Source: an uncultured Eubacteriales bacterium (GTDB taxonomy: Bacteria > Bacillota > Clostridia > Oscillospirales > Ruminococcaceae). Taken from it: a stretch of 5,568 bases of DNA. This document shows, piece after piece, positions 1-5,471 of this stretch. The stretch covers positions 1-5,568 of the forward strand of contig CAUHFD010000189.1 of NCBI GenBank assembly GCA_959605275.1, read 5' to 3'. Made by a program: the position numbers and the translations under genes. The notes beneath the pieces were generated by a model. It had not been told where the DNA came from and searched no databases. It was given only the letters and a program-made list of their open reading frames with translations. Positions within the stretch are counted from its first letter, which is position 1. The number at the start of each line of letters is the position of its first letter.

Positions 1-25
1 GGGAGAGGGGAAAGTCCCCTCTCCC
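1..25. repeat. perfect GC-rich stem-loop at left edge
   Basis: Bases 1-10 (GGGAGAGGGG) are exactly complementary to 16-25 (CCCCTCTCCC), leaving a 5-nt loop AAAGT. No T-run follows on the plus strand, and the sequence on the other side is outside the window, so it could be a minus-strand terminator or a structured intergenic repeat. The structure is seen directly; its function is unknown. Confidence 0.5.
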
Positions 26-26
26 A

Positions 27-54
27 GAGCGTTGTCGACTTTATCGACACGCTC
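27..54. repeat. stem-loop with one bulged base
   Basis: Bases 27-38 (GAGCGTTGTCGA) pair with 44-54 (TCGACACGCTC) over 11 bp with a single bulged T at 32 or 33 and a 5-nt loop CTTTA. It follows the hairpin at 1-25 by one base, so the two form a tandem pair. An AT-rich stretch (55-80) follows, but there is no clean T-tract. It may be a small interspersed palindromic repeat or part of a terminator for a gene to the left. Confidence 0.45.
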
Positions 55-110
55 ATTAATTAATATTCTAATTTTATATTATGAGAGTACAATAACATTA
101 ACAGCGACAA

Positions 111-158
111 AAGAGGATTGAGCTTTGTGATTATGCAAGCTCAATCCTCTTAATTTTT
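111..158. terminator. bidirectional-type intrinsic terminator next to IS remnant
   Basis: Bases 111-125 (AAGAGGATTGAGCTT) are a perfect 15-bp inverted match to 137-151, with an 11-nt loop. On the plus strand the stem is followed by AATTTTTT. On the minus strand it is followed by a short T-run (bases 110 to 107 read TTTG, after the two Ts that close the stem). It lies downstream of both the transposase remnant and the large minus-strand gene. Since no better terminator was found between 160 and 630, it may end transcription from both. The hairpin is certain; the direction of use is inferred. Confidence 0.65.
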
Positions 159-161
159 TGT

Positions 162-214
162 GGCTCTTTGTAAATAGGTCCTTGGTCAATAGTTAGGGTA
201 GGGCTCTTTAATAG
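162..214. repeat. three ISL3-end-like direct repeats
   Basis: Three related segments lie almost head to tail: GGCTCTTTGTAAATA (162-176), GGTCCTTGGTCAATAG (177-192) and GGCTCTTTAATAG (202-214). Read on the minus strand they end in AAAGAGCC or AAGGACC. ISL3-family elements are known for terminal inverted repeats beginning GG with a CTTT core, and the segments sit just outside the transposase 3' end at 249, which is where that end should be. I infer that at least one is the element's terminal repeat. The other two suggest nested or repeated insertion, or local duplication. No matching opposite end was found in the window. Confidence 0.45.
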
Positions 215-248
215 AATTGGAGCGCGGGGTGGGCAATCAGCTCGCCTC

Positions 249-419
249 TCATATTTTATTTTGAAAAATGTGGAGAATGCGGTTGCGAAATCGATTAAAG
301 TTTCAATATCCATAATATTACGCTTAAGCACTTTAATCTTGTTATTGCATCCTTCCGTAAAGCCATTGGTATTGATATTGAACCAGCTTGTGCAAAAAGG
401 AATCAATTATTTCAAAATC
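249..419 (-). pseudogene. ISL3-family transposase, C-terminal remnant (frameshifted)
   Basis: Read on the minus strand, three pieces reconstruct the end of an ISL3-type DDE transposase. In one frame, 419 to about 390 encodes DFEIIDSFLHK. In a second frame, about 367-317 encodes NGFTEGCNNKIKVLKRN, the family's highly conserved C-terminal block. Back in the first frame, 317-249 encodes YYGY, a stop (TGA, 303-305), then NFNRFRNRILHIFQNKI and the natural stop at 249-251. In intact relatives these pieces are continuous (KRN then a YGYRNFxRFRNRILH-type sequence), so at least two frameshifts and one probable CGA-to-TGA change have killed the gene. A further piece, RFKHSFSAYCPV, ending at an in-frame TAA (420-422), may be the preceding segment but is not convincing. 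The N-terminal and catalytic parts are absent. It is a dead relic marking past insertion sequence activity. Confidence 0.85.
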
Positions 420-630
420 TTATACTGGACAGTACGCAGAAAATGAGTGTTTAAACCTTTCTCGCTTAGAGAAAATTTCTTTTATCCACTTTGTTTACTG
501 CATTTAATTACAAAAGCGTCAACTTGATAAAGACTTGGAACGAGAAAAAATTCCGCTGTAAAGTATTGGCATCACGGCAAAGCATCAGATGGAACTTCCA
601 AGATGAAATCGCTGTTTGTTTTCCGATGCT
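420..630. other. non-coding gap between IS relic and large gene
   Basis: All frames are short and interrupted. The first part (420-458) may be further decayed transposase. A small inverted repeat, TTTCTC (458-463) and GAGAAA (469-474) with loop GCTTA, is followed on the plus strand by ATTTCTTTT. This is at best a weak terminator. No strong terminator follows the stop codon of the large gene at 631-633, so its transcript may run on to the hairpin at 111-151. I see no gene here. Confidence 0.5.
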
Positions 631-3600
631 TTACGTTGCCGGAGAAACGGATACAATTGTATAGTTGAATTCGGAAACAGCACTGTTGATTGTGATATTA
701 TTCGGAGCAGCAACAGCGATAGCTTTGAGTATGCATGAGGAGGAGATCTCAATATCCTGTCCGTCCCATGCGGTTCCGACGGAAGCAGAGGGCTGTGTGC
801 CGTCGGTGGTATAGTAAACGGTGGTTGTGTAGCCGTAAACGTTGTTAAAACGGACACGGATCGATTGGCTGTAGCTGCCGCTTTCTACCGTGGCAGTTGG
901 AGCAGAAACAGTGTTCCAATTTAAATAGAACTTTAATGCTTTGGAAGAACTCTTTTCTTTTATGACGGTGCCGTCCAAAACAAAAGCCTGGCAGTAGATT
1001 GTATAGTCAGCACTGCCGTTATTCGGCAATTCGATATAATCACCGGAATGATACTGCGTAGATTTGCCGTTGTTCGGGTCGATACCGCTGGAAGTGTTAT
1101 AATAAATAACCGTATTGGGTGAGTAGACCGAGGTGTCGATTTGAATACGAATGGGGCCTTCATATCTGACACTGCTGTTGCCGATTACGCTGTAAGGAGC
1201 AAGAACAGTCGGATCGCTGAGACCGTCAACTTCATATCTGGCGGTTGTGATGGGGCTCACCACGTTCCCATAGACAGCAATACACTTCAAAGTGGTATCA
1301 CGGTCAATATATAGCGGTGATATGCCATCCCAGGCTTCGCTTTGGATAGTCGGAGATGTTTTCCCATCGGTGGTGTAGCGAAATACCGTACCGACAGGAT
1401 AACTATTATAATTGGTGAGTACAGGAAGAAGATAGTTTTTGGCTTTACTTCCTGTCAATCCCGGCGCAGGAAGCTCGGTCACGGTAGTTTCTTCTATAAT
1501 ATAGTTATAGGTCACGATGCTGCTTTTTTGCTGATCATTGGTACGAACAGTAATTAGCTTTAATGTTACTGCGCCTGCTTCGGACAGAATAAGTGTACTG
1601 TCAGTCAGCGTGACAGCGTTTGCGTTTTCAGCCGGATCGGGTGACGTGCCGTCCAATGTATAATAGATCATACAATTCTCTGAGTCAGTACAGGAAACCA
1701 TTAATCTGACATTCTGCGGATAGGTGCCGGATGCTTTATCAACTGTCGGAGCAGCTACGGAAGGCACAGTGAGAGTATAATTGGTGCGTGAAATTTCACT
1801 GCTCAAATTATTTGTCGCTGCCACGGCAGAAAAAGTTGTATTTCCGGTGCCGGATAAGATGATAGCATTTCCGTCCCACAAAATGCCGTTTAATGCAGAC
1901 GGATCACTTCCATCAGTTGTGTAGTAGATATTCACTTCACTGCTGTATTCATTGGTAAAGGTGACGGATAACGGTGCGCTATAAGTGCCGCTTGATACCG
2001 ACGGTATTGGCATAGGAATTTCGGATATAATGGTATATGCATAGGAGACGACTTCGCTTATTTCTTCGCTGGATACGAAGATTGCTTTTAACACACAGGA
2101 CTCTGTGATGCTGATCTCATCGCCATCCCACAGAATGCCATTTGATACGGTGGGGGATGTACTGTCGGTAGTATAGTATACAGAAGTGTTTGTCGGTACA
2201 TTAGTAAATGTTATACCGATTGCGGAATAGTAAGTGCCTGCAGCTTTTGATACGGCGGGGGTAGCGCTTGCATGTCTTCCAATCTGATCAAACGGAATCT
2301 CGGCAAACCCGTTAGGAAGTTCAGATGAGTTGTAGTTGATTATCAACTGACCGTTTTCTATTCTAACGGCATTTTCAGAAACAGATGAATTGTTCCCGGT
2401 AATTTCTTGATAATAGCTGAACGTTTTATTTCCTGTGTTTCCGGGGGTGAAGTAGTCGCTGTCGATCATCCACCAACTATTCGTTTCGCGCTTATCGGCA
2501 GAATCACCATAAATCCAGCCGCCTTGACCGATATTGTTTGAAAAGGTATTTCCCTCGGGATAACACCAGTGAAGCGGTTTGCTGCGGTTACCGGATTCAT
2601 AAAGTGCTGAGAAGGTATTAGGAATAGCGGCGCACTCAGGATAAGCCGCGGTCCAAATTTCTGATTGATAGTTTACAGCATTCAGCTTTTCAATCAAATT
2701 CCAGGAATTACCGGCAGTTGCGCAGGGCTGGTCACCCGCACCGACCTTGTTAGTCCACAGACCGCGCCAATGGTTGATAATAATGTTGTTTTCAACTTTA
2801 TTGTCACGCCCGCCTGCTAAAAGGATACCTGCACTTGTTCCGTTTACCATAACATTTCCAATAACCTCAGCACTGCTGAAACAGTCATCCAGATAAATGG
2901 AAATCGCGCCGGGAGCACGTCCTGCGTTTTGCTTTTGAGGCAGTTTAGGGATAATGTCATGAATGTAGTTGTATTTGATTTTATTGCCGCGGAATCCCCA
3001 ATTGCGTGCGGCATAAATAGCACCGGAATCCGAAGAAAAAAGACAAACATTATAAATTTCGTTATATGAAATGGTGTTTTCGTTGCCGCCAAAGTAGATG
3101 CCGAAGTGCGGGGCATCGTGGATTTCATTATTGATAATCGTATGTCCGCAACTGGTAGCACTTACCATGGAAATCCCGGCATTTCCGCAAAATCTGATTT
3201 TAGCGTAATCATGAATATTGCAGTTCGTGATCAGATTTCCTGACTTGATAAGGGCAGTACGATTTCCGCCGTCCAGTTGAATACCGACATATCCGACATT
3301 ACGGATTTCGCAGCTATCCAGTACAATATTGCTTCCAAAAGCATGAACACCGTCTACCTTACCATTTTGGAAGGTACATCCGGTGAAGGAAATATCGTGA
3401 CATTCTCCCAAAGAGGCACTTTCTTGTTCCATATGAATGATAGCACTTTTCCCGCCGTTAAAAGTGATACCGTCAAAATTTAAATAGGATGCAGATTTGA
3501 ACTGCAAAGTATAATCATAATTCCAGGGAGTAACAGAAAGCTCCGTTGAAGCAATGTTTTTATCCGGGATGAAATAGACAGAGTGTTCAGAACCGCCTTC

Positions 3601-4530
3601 AAAGAAGAATTCACCGGGGAGGGTCAGCTCTGATATGGCATTGAGGACGCAATAGGGCTGTTCTGCTTTTGGGTCTTCGTTATTACGAATCGTGATTTTA
3701 CTGCCGGAGATTGATGAAATGCCTCTTGTTTTATCTTCATTGTCATTGTTGAAGAAACTATGAACATAAACTTCAGGGCTTTGTGCCCATTTTTGGAGGC
3801 GGGAGCTTTCTACATCCACGGTAAAAGAATTGGCTGATTGATTGGCACTGATCTGTTTCCAATAGGTCATATTGTATTCGCTTTCTCCTAAGGGCAGATC
3901 CGGATAACGGGCGAGATTCATCTGTTGCCCATCCATGTACATCCAAAAATACGGCTTGCTGTCTTGAAAAAGCATAGTGTTGGAGGAGTCCCATGTCGTT
4001 GTAAAAATTTTATTGCCGAGTGTATCTGTTGCGTTTAATAAGTCGATTTTATACACATTGTTTTTGACCGCTTCATCAAGAAGTCCCCACCATTTATCAC
4101 TGCTGTCAATCTTGGTAATACAGGTGTTATCAATAATCCGATTGCCTTGAATGATGACCTTGGCGCCTTCATACGCTTTATAAGTAATTTCTTTTCCGTT
4201 TTCGCCGCTATCTGCGGAGGTAAACTTCTGTGTGCCGCTAAGGCAGTAGGTGCCTTCCAGCAAATAAACAGTGATACCACCGTTTGGCAACCCGTTCTGG
4301 GCTTTGTAGGACGCTATTGCACTGCGTGCCTTTTCCAATGTTTTAAACGGAGTTCCATAGGCACCGTTGTTGGTATCTGAGCCATTTTCCGAGACGTAAA
4401 AAGCCATACTGCTTTCAGCTTTTACAATCGAAATTTCTGCAAGTACTCCCACTGTTAAAGTGAGCGCAAGCAATATCGATAATAATCGCCGCAAATTTGA
4501 TTCCGGTGTTCGCTTCAATTGATTGTTCAT
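631..4530 (-). CDS. secreted right-handed beta-helix protein (GH141-like) with six CHB_HEX_C-type repeats
   Basis: This is a 1299-residue exoprotein, probably acting on a plant or mucosal polysaccharide outside the cell; the substrate is unknown. Residues 1-38 are a signal peptide: KR and RR in the n-region, a hydrophobic core at 16-30, and possible cleavage after A31 or A38. Residues 44-129 match the usual start of GH141-like beta-helix proteins (FYVSENGSD, PFKTLEKARSAI, GGITVYLLEGTY, SADSG, YKAYEGAKVII). Residues 349-590 are parallel beta-helix rungs with asparagine ladders, IYLDD (544-549) and GGRDNKVENNI. Residues 756-1299 are six beta-sandwich repeats. The start at 4530 is chosen because AAGGAGAG lies 7-9 nt upstream; the in-frame ATG at 4554 lacks a Shine-Dalgarno and would put extra charge before the signal. 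No LPXTG, SLH or dockerin is seen, so attachment may depend on the repeats. It is transcribed alone. The hydrolase assignment is an inference; a non-catalytic glycan-binding or adhesin role is possible. Confidence 0.85.
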   Translation of the reverse strand: MNNQLKRTPESNLRRLLSILLALTLTVGVLAEISIVKAESSMAFYVSENGSDTNNGAYGTPFKTLEKARSAIASYKAQNGLPNGGITVYLLEGTYCLSGTQKFTSADSGENGKEITYKAYEGAKVIIQGNRIIDNTCITKIDSSDKWWGLLDEAVKNNVYKIDLLNATDTLGNKIFTTTWDSSNTMLFQDSKPYFWMYMDGQQMNLARYPDLPLGESEYNMTYWKQISANQSANSFTVDVESSRLQKWAQSPEVYVHSFFNNDNEDKTRGISSISGSKITIRNNEDPKAEQPYCVLNAISELTLPGEFFFEGGSEHSVYFIPDKNIASTELSVTPWNYDYTLQFKSASYLNFDGITFNGGKSAIIHMEQESASLGECHDISFTGCTFQNGKVDGVHAFGSNIVLDSCEIRNVGYVGIQLDGGNRTALIKSGNLITNCNIHDYAKIRFCGNAGISMVSATSCGHTIINNEIHDAPHFGIYFGGNENTISYNEIYNVCLFSSDSGAIYAARNWGFRGNKIKYNYIHDIIPKLPQKQNAGRAPGAISIYLDDCFSSAEVIGNVMVNGTSAGILLAGGRDNKVENNIIINHWRGLWTNKVGAGDQPCATAGNSWNLIEKLNAVNYQSEIWTAAYPECAAIPNTFSALYESGNRSKPLHWCYPEGNTFSNNIGQGGWIYGDSADKRETNSWWMIDSDYFTPGNTGNKTFSYYQEITGNNSSVSENAVRIENGQLIINYNSSELPNGFAEIPFDQIGRHASATPAVSKAAGTYYSAIGITFTNVPTNTSVYYTTDSTSPTVSNGILWDGDEISITESCVLKAIFVSSEEISEVVSYAYTIISEIPMPIPSVSSGTYSAPLSVTFTNEYSSEVNIYYTTDGSDPSALNGILWDGNAIILSGTGNTTFSAVAATNNLSSEISRTNYTLTVPSVAAPTVDKASGTYPQNVRLMVSCTDSENCMIYYTLDGTSPDPAENANAVTLTDSTLILSEAGAVTLKLITVRTNDQQKSSIVTYNYIIEETTVTELPAPGLTGSKAKNYLLPVLTNYNSYPVGTVFRYTTDGKTSPTIQSEAWDGISPLYIDRDTTLKCIAVYGNVVSPITTARYEVDGLSDPTVLAPYSVIGNSSVRYEGPIRIQIDTSVYSPNTVIYYNTSSGIDPNNGKSTQYHSGDYIELPNNGSADYTIYCQAFVLDGTVIKEKSSSKALKFYLNWNTVSAPTATVESGSYSQSIRVRFNNVYGYTTTVYYTTDGTQPSASVGTAWDGQDIEISSSCILKAIAVAAPNNITINSAVSEFNYTIVSVSPAT
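634..2265 (-). repeat. six tandem CHB_HEX_C-like beta-sandwich repeats
   Basis: The C-terminal 544 residues of the large protein are six units of about 80-101 residues: 756-835, 836-921, 922-1013, 1014-1102, 1103-1203 and 1204-1299. The consensus is P..S..SGTYS, then a hydrophobic strand, YYTTDGS.PS, NGILWDG..I, LKAIAV and NYT. YYTTDG is the hallmark of the chitobiase/beta-hexosaminidase C-terminal-like domain (Fn3-like), common in large clostridial surface and exoproteins. Units 1, 2, 4 and 6 keep the WDG turn. Units 3 and 5 lack it, and unit 5 has YYNTSSG in place of YYTTDG. The likely role is as spacer or carbohydrate/cell-wall contact. Confidence 0.85.
2761..3486 (-). other. region encoding the parallel beta-helix core
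   Basis: Residues 349-590 of the large protein contain successive rungs: LNFDGITFNGG, HDISFTGCTFQNG, IVLDSCEIRNVGYVGIQLDGG, HTIINNEIHDAPHFGIYFGG, NTISYNEIYNV, FRGNKIKYNYIHDI, AEVIGNVMVNGTSAGILLAGG and NKVENNIIIN. The regular aliphatic-x-N/G spacing is the pattern of PbH1-type beta-helix repeats. The acidic pair D548-D549 in IYLDD, followed by a GGRDN turn, is shared with GH141-like beta-helix proteins and is the best candidate for an active-site edge. The residues are seen directly; their catalytic role is inferred. Confidence 0.7.
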
Positions 4531-4537
4531 AAGTATA

Positions 4538-4545
4538 CTCTCCTT
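4538..4545 (-). promoter_or_regulatory. ribosome binding site fixing the start at 4530
   Basis: The minus strand reads AAGGAGAG from 4545 to 4538, 7-9 nt before the ATG at 4530-4528. This is a strong Shine-Dalgarno. It lies inside the reading frame opened by the ATG at 4554, so the first eight residues of that longer version (MKQKESIL) are probably not made. Confidence 0.85.
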
Positions 4546-4558
4546 TTGTTTCATTTTT

Positions 4559-4578
4559 TGTAAAACGTATGTTTTGCA
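4559..4578. promoter_or_regulatory. operator-like imperfect palindrome in the 5' leader
   Basis: TGTAAAACGTATGTTTTGCA is a 20-bp imperfect palindrome; two of its ten base pairs are mismatched. It starts only 28 bp upstream of the start codon of the large gene and shares the 10-mer TGTAAAACGT with the site at 4710-4726. Its half-site spacing differs from that site, so it could be a weaker auxiliary operator or a chance similarity. Confidence 0.3.
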
Positions 4579-4641
4579 TGAAAGAGTAAAGATACATCAA
4601 AGAAATAGGACACGCGATATTTTGCTGTATAGGATGCAGAA

Positions 4642-4657
4642 GTTTTAACGATTTACA
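4642..4657 (-). promoter_or_regulatory. operator-like site over the predicted transcription start
   Basis: The minus strand reads TGTAAATCGTTAAAAC. It shares TGTAAA and the central CGTT with the palindrome at 4710-4726, and begins four bases beyond the proposed -10 box, so a repressor bound here would cover the start point (about 4654). The half on the far side is degenerate. Confidence 0.3.
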
Positions 4658-4660
4658 TAT

Positions 4661-4689
4661 ATATTAATATATTAATTATAAAATGTCAA
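4661..4689 (-). promoter_or_regulatory. SigA-type promoter of the beta-helix gene
   Basis: On the minus strand a perfect -35 TTGACA (4689-4684) is followed after 17 bp by TAATAT (4666-4661), which matches four of six -10 positions. The surrounding DNA is very AT-rich, so neighbouring hexamers could serve as the -10 instead. The predicted start near 4654 gives a leader of about 120 nt before the ATG at 4530. Confidence 0.6.
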
Positions 4690-4709
4690 TATAAATTTAT
4701 ATAAGATTA

Positions 4710-4726
4710 TGTAAAACGTTTTTACA
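4710..4726. promoter_or_regulatory. LacI-type operator candidate upstream of the -35
   Basis: TGTAAAACGTTTTTACA has perfect 7-bp arms (TGTAAAA and TTTTACA) around CGT. It is 20 bp upstream of the -35 box of the large gene. LacI-family operators are typically 14-20 bp palindromes with a central CG, often controlling sugar-use genes, which suits a carbohydrate-active exoprotein. It is not a good match to the CcpA cre consensus, which has one base fewer before the CG. No regulator gene is in the window. Confidence 0.45.
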
Positions 4727-4801
4727 AAAAACAACATCATTTTACTTTTTATACTGTTTTATTTTTATATTTGACAAATAGTGAGATTAGATGCAGCTGC
4801 G

Positions 4802-4848
4802 AGGTCAGAGATTTATTTCCGTTAAGGAGATAACTCTGACCTTTTTTT
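4802..4848 (+). terminator. intrinsic terminator 1 (plus strand)
   Basis: Bases 4802-4810 (AGGTCAGAG) pair perfectly with 4834-4842 (CTCTGACCT). The loop folds further: 4813-4820 pairs with 4826-4833 (one G-U), separated from the outer stem by a 2-nt bulge. A run of seven T (4842-4848) follows. No such tail exists on the minus strand, so it acts on plus-strand transcripts. There is no plus-strand gene between it and the divergent large gene, so what it terminates is unclear. Confidence 0.85.
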
Positions 4849-4896
4849 GTCCGCACACAGGCCAGATAAAAACAGCTGACGCATATATCCGGTCTA

Positions 4897-4944
4897 AAGG
4901 GCTGGCTAATTCCTTATCAGTAAGGATTTGGCCAGTCCTTTTTT
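4897..4944 (+). terminator. intrinsic terminator 2 (plus strand, tandem)
   Basis: Bases 4897-4906 (AAGGGCTGGC) pair with 4931-4940 (GCCAGTCCTT) with one G-U. Inside, TCCTTA (4911-4916) pairs with TAAGGA (4921-4926) around the loop TCAG. Six T (4939-4944) follow. It lies about 50 bp after terminator 1 and is also plus-oriented. The GCCAG at 4861-4865 could pair with CTGGC of the left arm instead, so an alternative fold exists, but nothing else points to a riboswitch. Confidence 0.85.
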
Positions 4945-5261
4945 GTTTATTCTGATTTAAGATCATCCAAGTCCCTGATGAATTGTCTGCTCGCCGAACC
5001 GTTGATGGGGAGAACATTGAAAGAAGTGGAATGTGTAACAAAATCTAACAGTTAGAAATGCTGTCTGTCCAGCCAATGGGAACAGCTCAGGTCTATTCTG
5101 ATCAGAAAGCAGATTCGTATTTTAAAATCCAGCGTGATTGCATTTGTAAAGCAGTTGCATGGGGATGATTTTAAGTGATTTTTTGTCTGTTTCAGAGAAT
5201 AGAACAAGCCAAGGTTTTCATAAATATAGAAAAAGCGCTGATATCAGAAAGGAGGGTGTGC
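4945..5261. other. 317-bp gap with no supported gene
   Basis: Two plus-strand frames across 4956-5168 are each open except for one stop. One would encode KIIQVPDELSARRTVDG and so on, then a TAA at 5046-5048, then MLSVQPMGTAQVY and so on, up to a TGA at 5166-5168. Neither has a Shine-Dalgarno and I recognise neither. They may be a decayed gene, or chance. No clear promoter for the gene at 5262 was found; AT-rich hexamers near 5221-5230 lack a matching -35. Confidence 0.4.
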
Positions 5262-5327
5262 ATGTATAAAAACCGTATACGGAACGTTGTCATCCATGAA
5301 CCGAAAAGCGGTGATATGCACACCCTC
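5252..5327 (+). promoter_or_regulatory. long-range hairpin hiding the start codon of the 69-aa gene
   Basis: GAGGGTGTGCAT (5252-5263) is an exact inverted match to ATGCACACCCTC (5316-5327). The stem extends inward by a G-U (5264 with 5315) and a U-A (5265 with 5314), giving 14 bp. The left arm contains GAGG of the Shine-Dalgarno and the whole AUG (5262-5264). The right arm lies inside the coding region, at residues 19-22. The 48-nt loop has two smaller palindromes, CCGTATACGG (5273-5282) and ACCG/CGGT (5300-5312), which could stack to bring the arms together. I infer translation control by start-site occlusion. Confidence 0.5.
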
Positions 5328-5471
5328 GTTGATAGGGTTAGTGCATTTCATGTTGACATCATCGAGCGAAGGCTCAGACAGTCTGATTTAACAGCAGTAC
5401 AAAAAATTGCAGTGATTGATAAAATCATAGAAAACTTGAAATCAAGAGAGGTCAACGGTTTCATCAAATAA
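5262..5471 (+). CDS. 69-residue protein of unknown function
   Basis: The ATG at 5262 is preceded by AAAGGAGGG (5248-5256) at 5 nt, an excellent Shine-Dalgarno; the longer frame from 5175 has none and starts with unlikely sequence. The protein begins MYKNRIRNVVIHEPKSGD. Two predicted helices follow, residues 19-40 (amphipathic, HVDIIERRLR) and 44-62 (VQKIAVIDKIIENLKSR), joined by a short turn. There is no signal peptide, membrane segment or metal-binding motif. The small size, helical hairpin and charge would fit an accessory protein of a mobile element or a small regulator partner, but I do not recognise the family. Its last 30 bp overlap the convergent helix-turn-helix gene. A stem over its own start site suggests controlled translation. 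Confidence is for being a real gene. Confidence 0.75.
   Translation: MYKNRIRNVVIHEPKSGDMHTLVDRVSAFHVDIIERRLRQSDLTAVQKIAVIDKIIENLKSREVNGFIK

Noticed and set aside
1342..1557. Plus-strand open frame inside the large gene, and other antisense frames across 631-4554
   Set aside because: They lie opposite clearly conserved repeat-coding sequence, lack ribosome binding sites and have no recognisable protein features.
634..2265. CRISPR-like or DNA-level tandem repeat array
   Set aside because: The repetition is at protein level with diverged DNA and units of about 240-300 bp; there are no identical short repeats with unique spacers.
4531..4554. Start of the large gene at the ATG at 4554
   Set aside because: The Shine-Dalgarno AAGGAG lies after that ATG and is correctly spaced for the ATG at 4530; the resulting signal peptide is also more normal.
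4710..4726. CcpA cre site
   Set aside because: The arms have one more base between TG and the central CG than the cre consensus; a different LacI-family operator fits better.
4861..4944. Riboswitch or T-box leader for the downstream small gene
   Set aside because: An alternative pairing of GCCAG (4861-4865) with CTGGC exists, but no T-box, specifier loop or known aptamer motif is present, and the next start codon is over 300 bp away.
4805..5041. Minus-strand 78-codon open frame
   Set aside because: It starts at TTG without a ribosome binding site and runs through both terminator hairpins; its sequence looks random.
4956..5168. Plus-strand frame reading KIIQVPDELSARRTVDG and onward, with one internal TAA, as a pseudogene
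   Set aside because: It looks protein-like, but a second frame over the same bases is equally open with one stop. There is no Shine-Dalgarno and no family I recognise.
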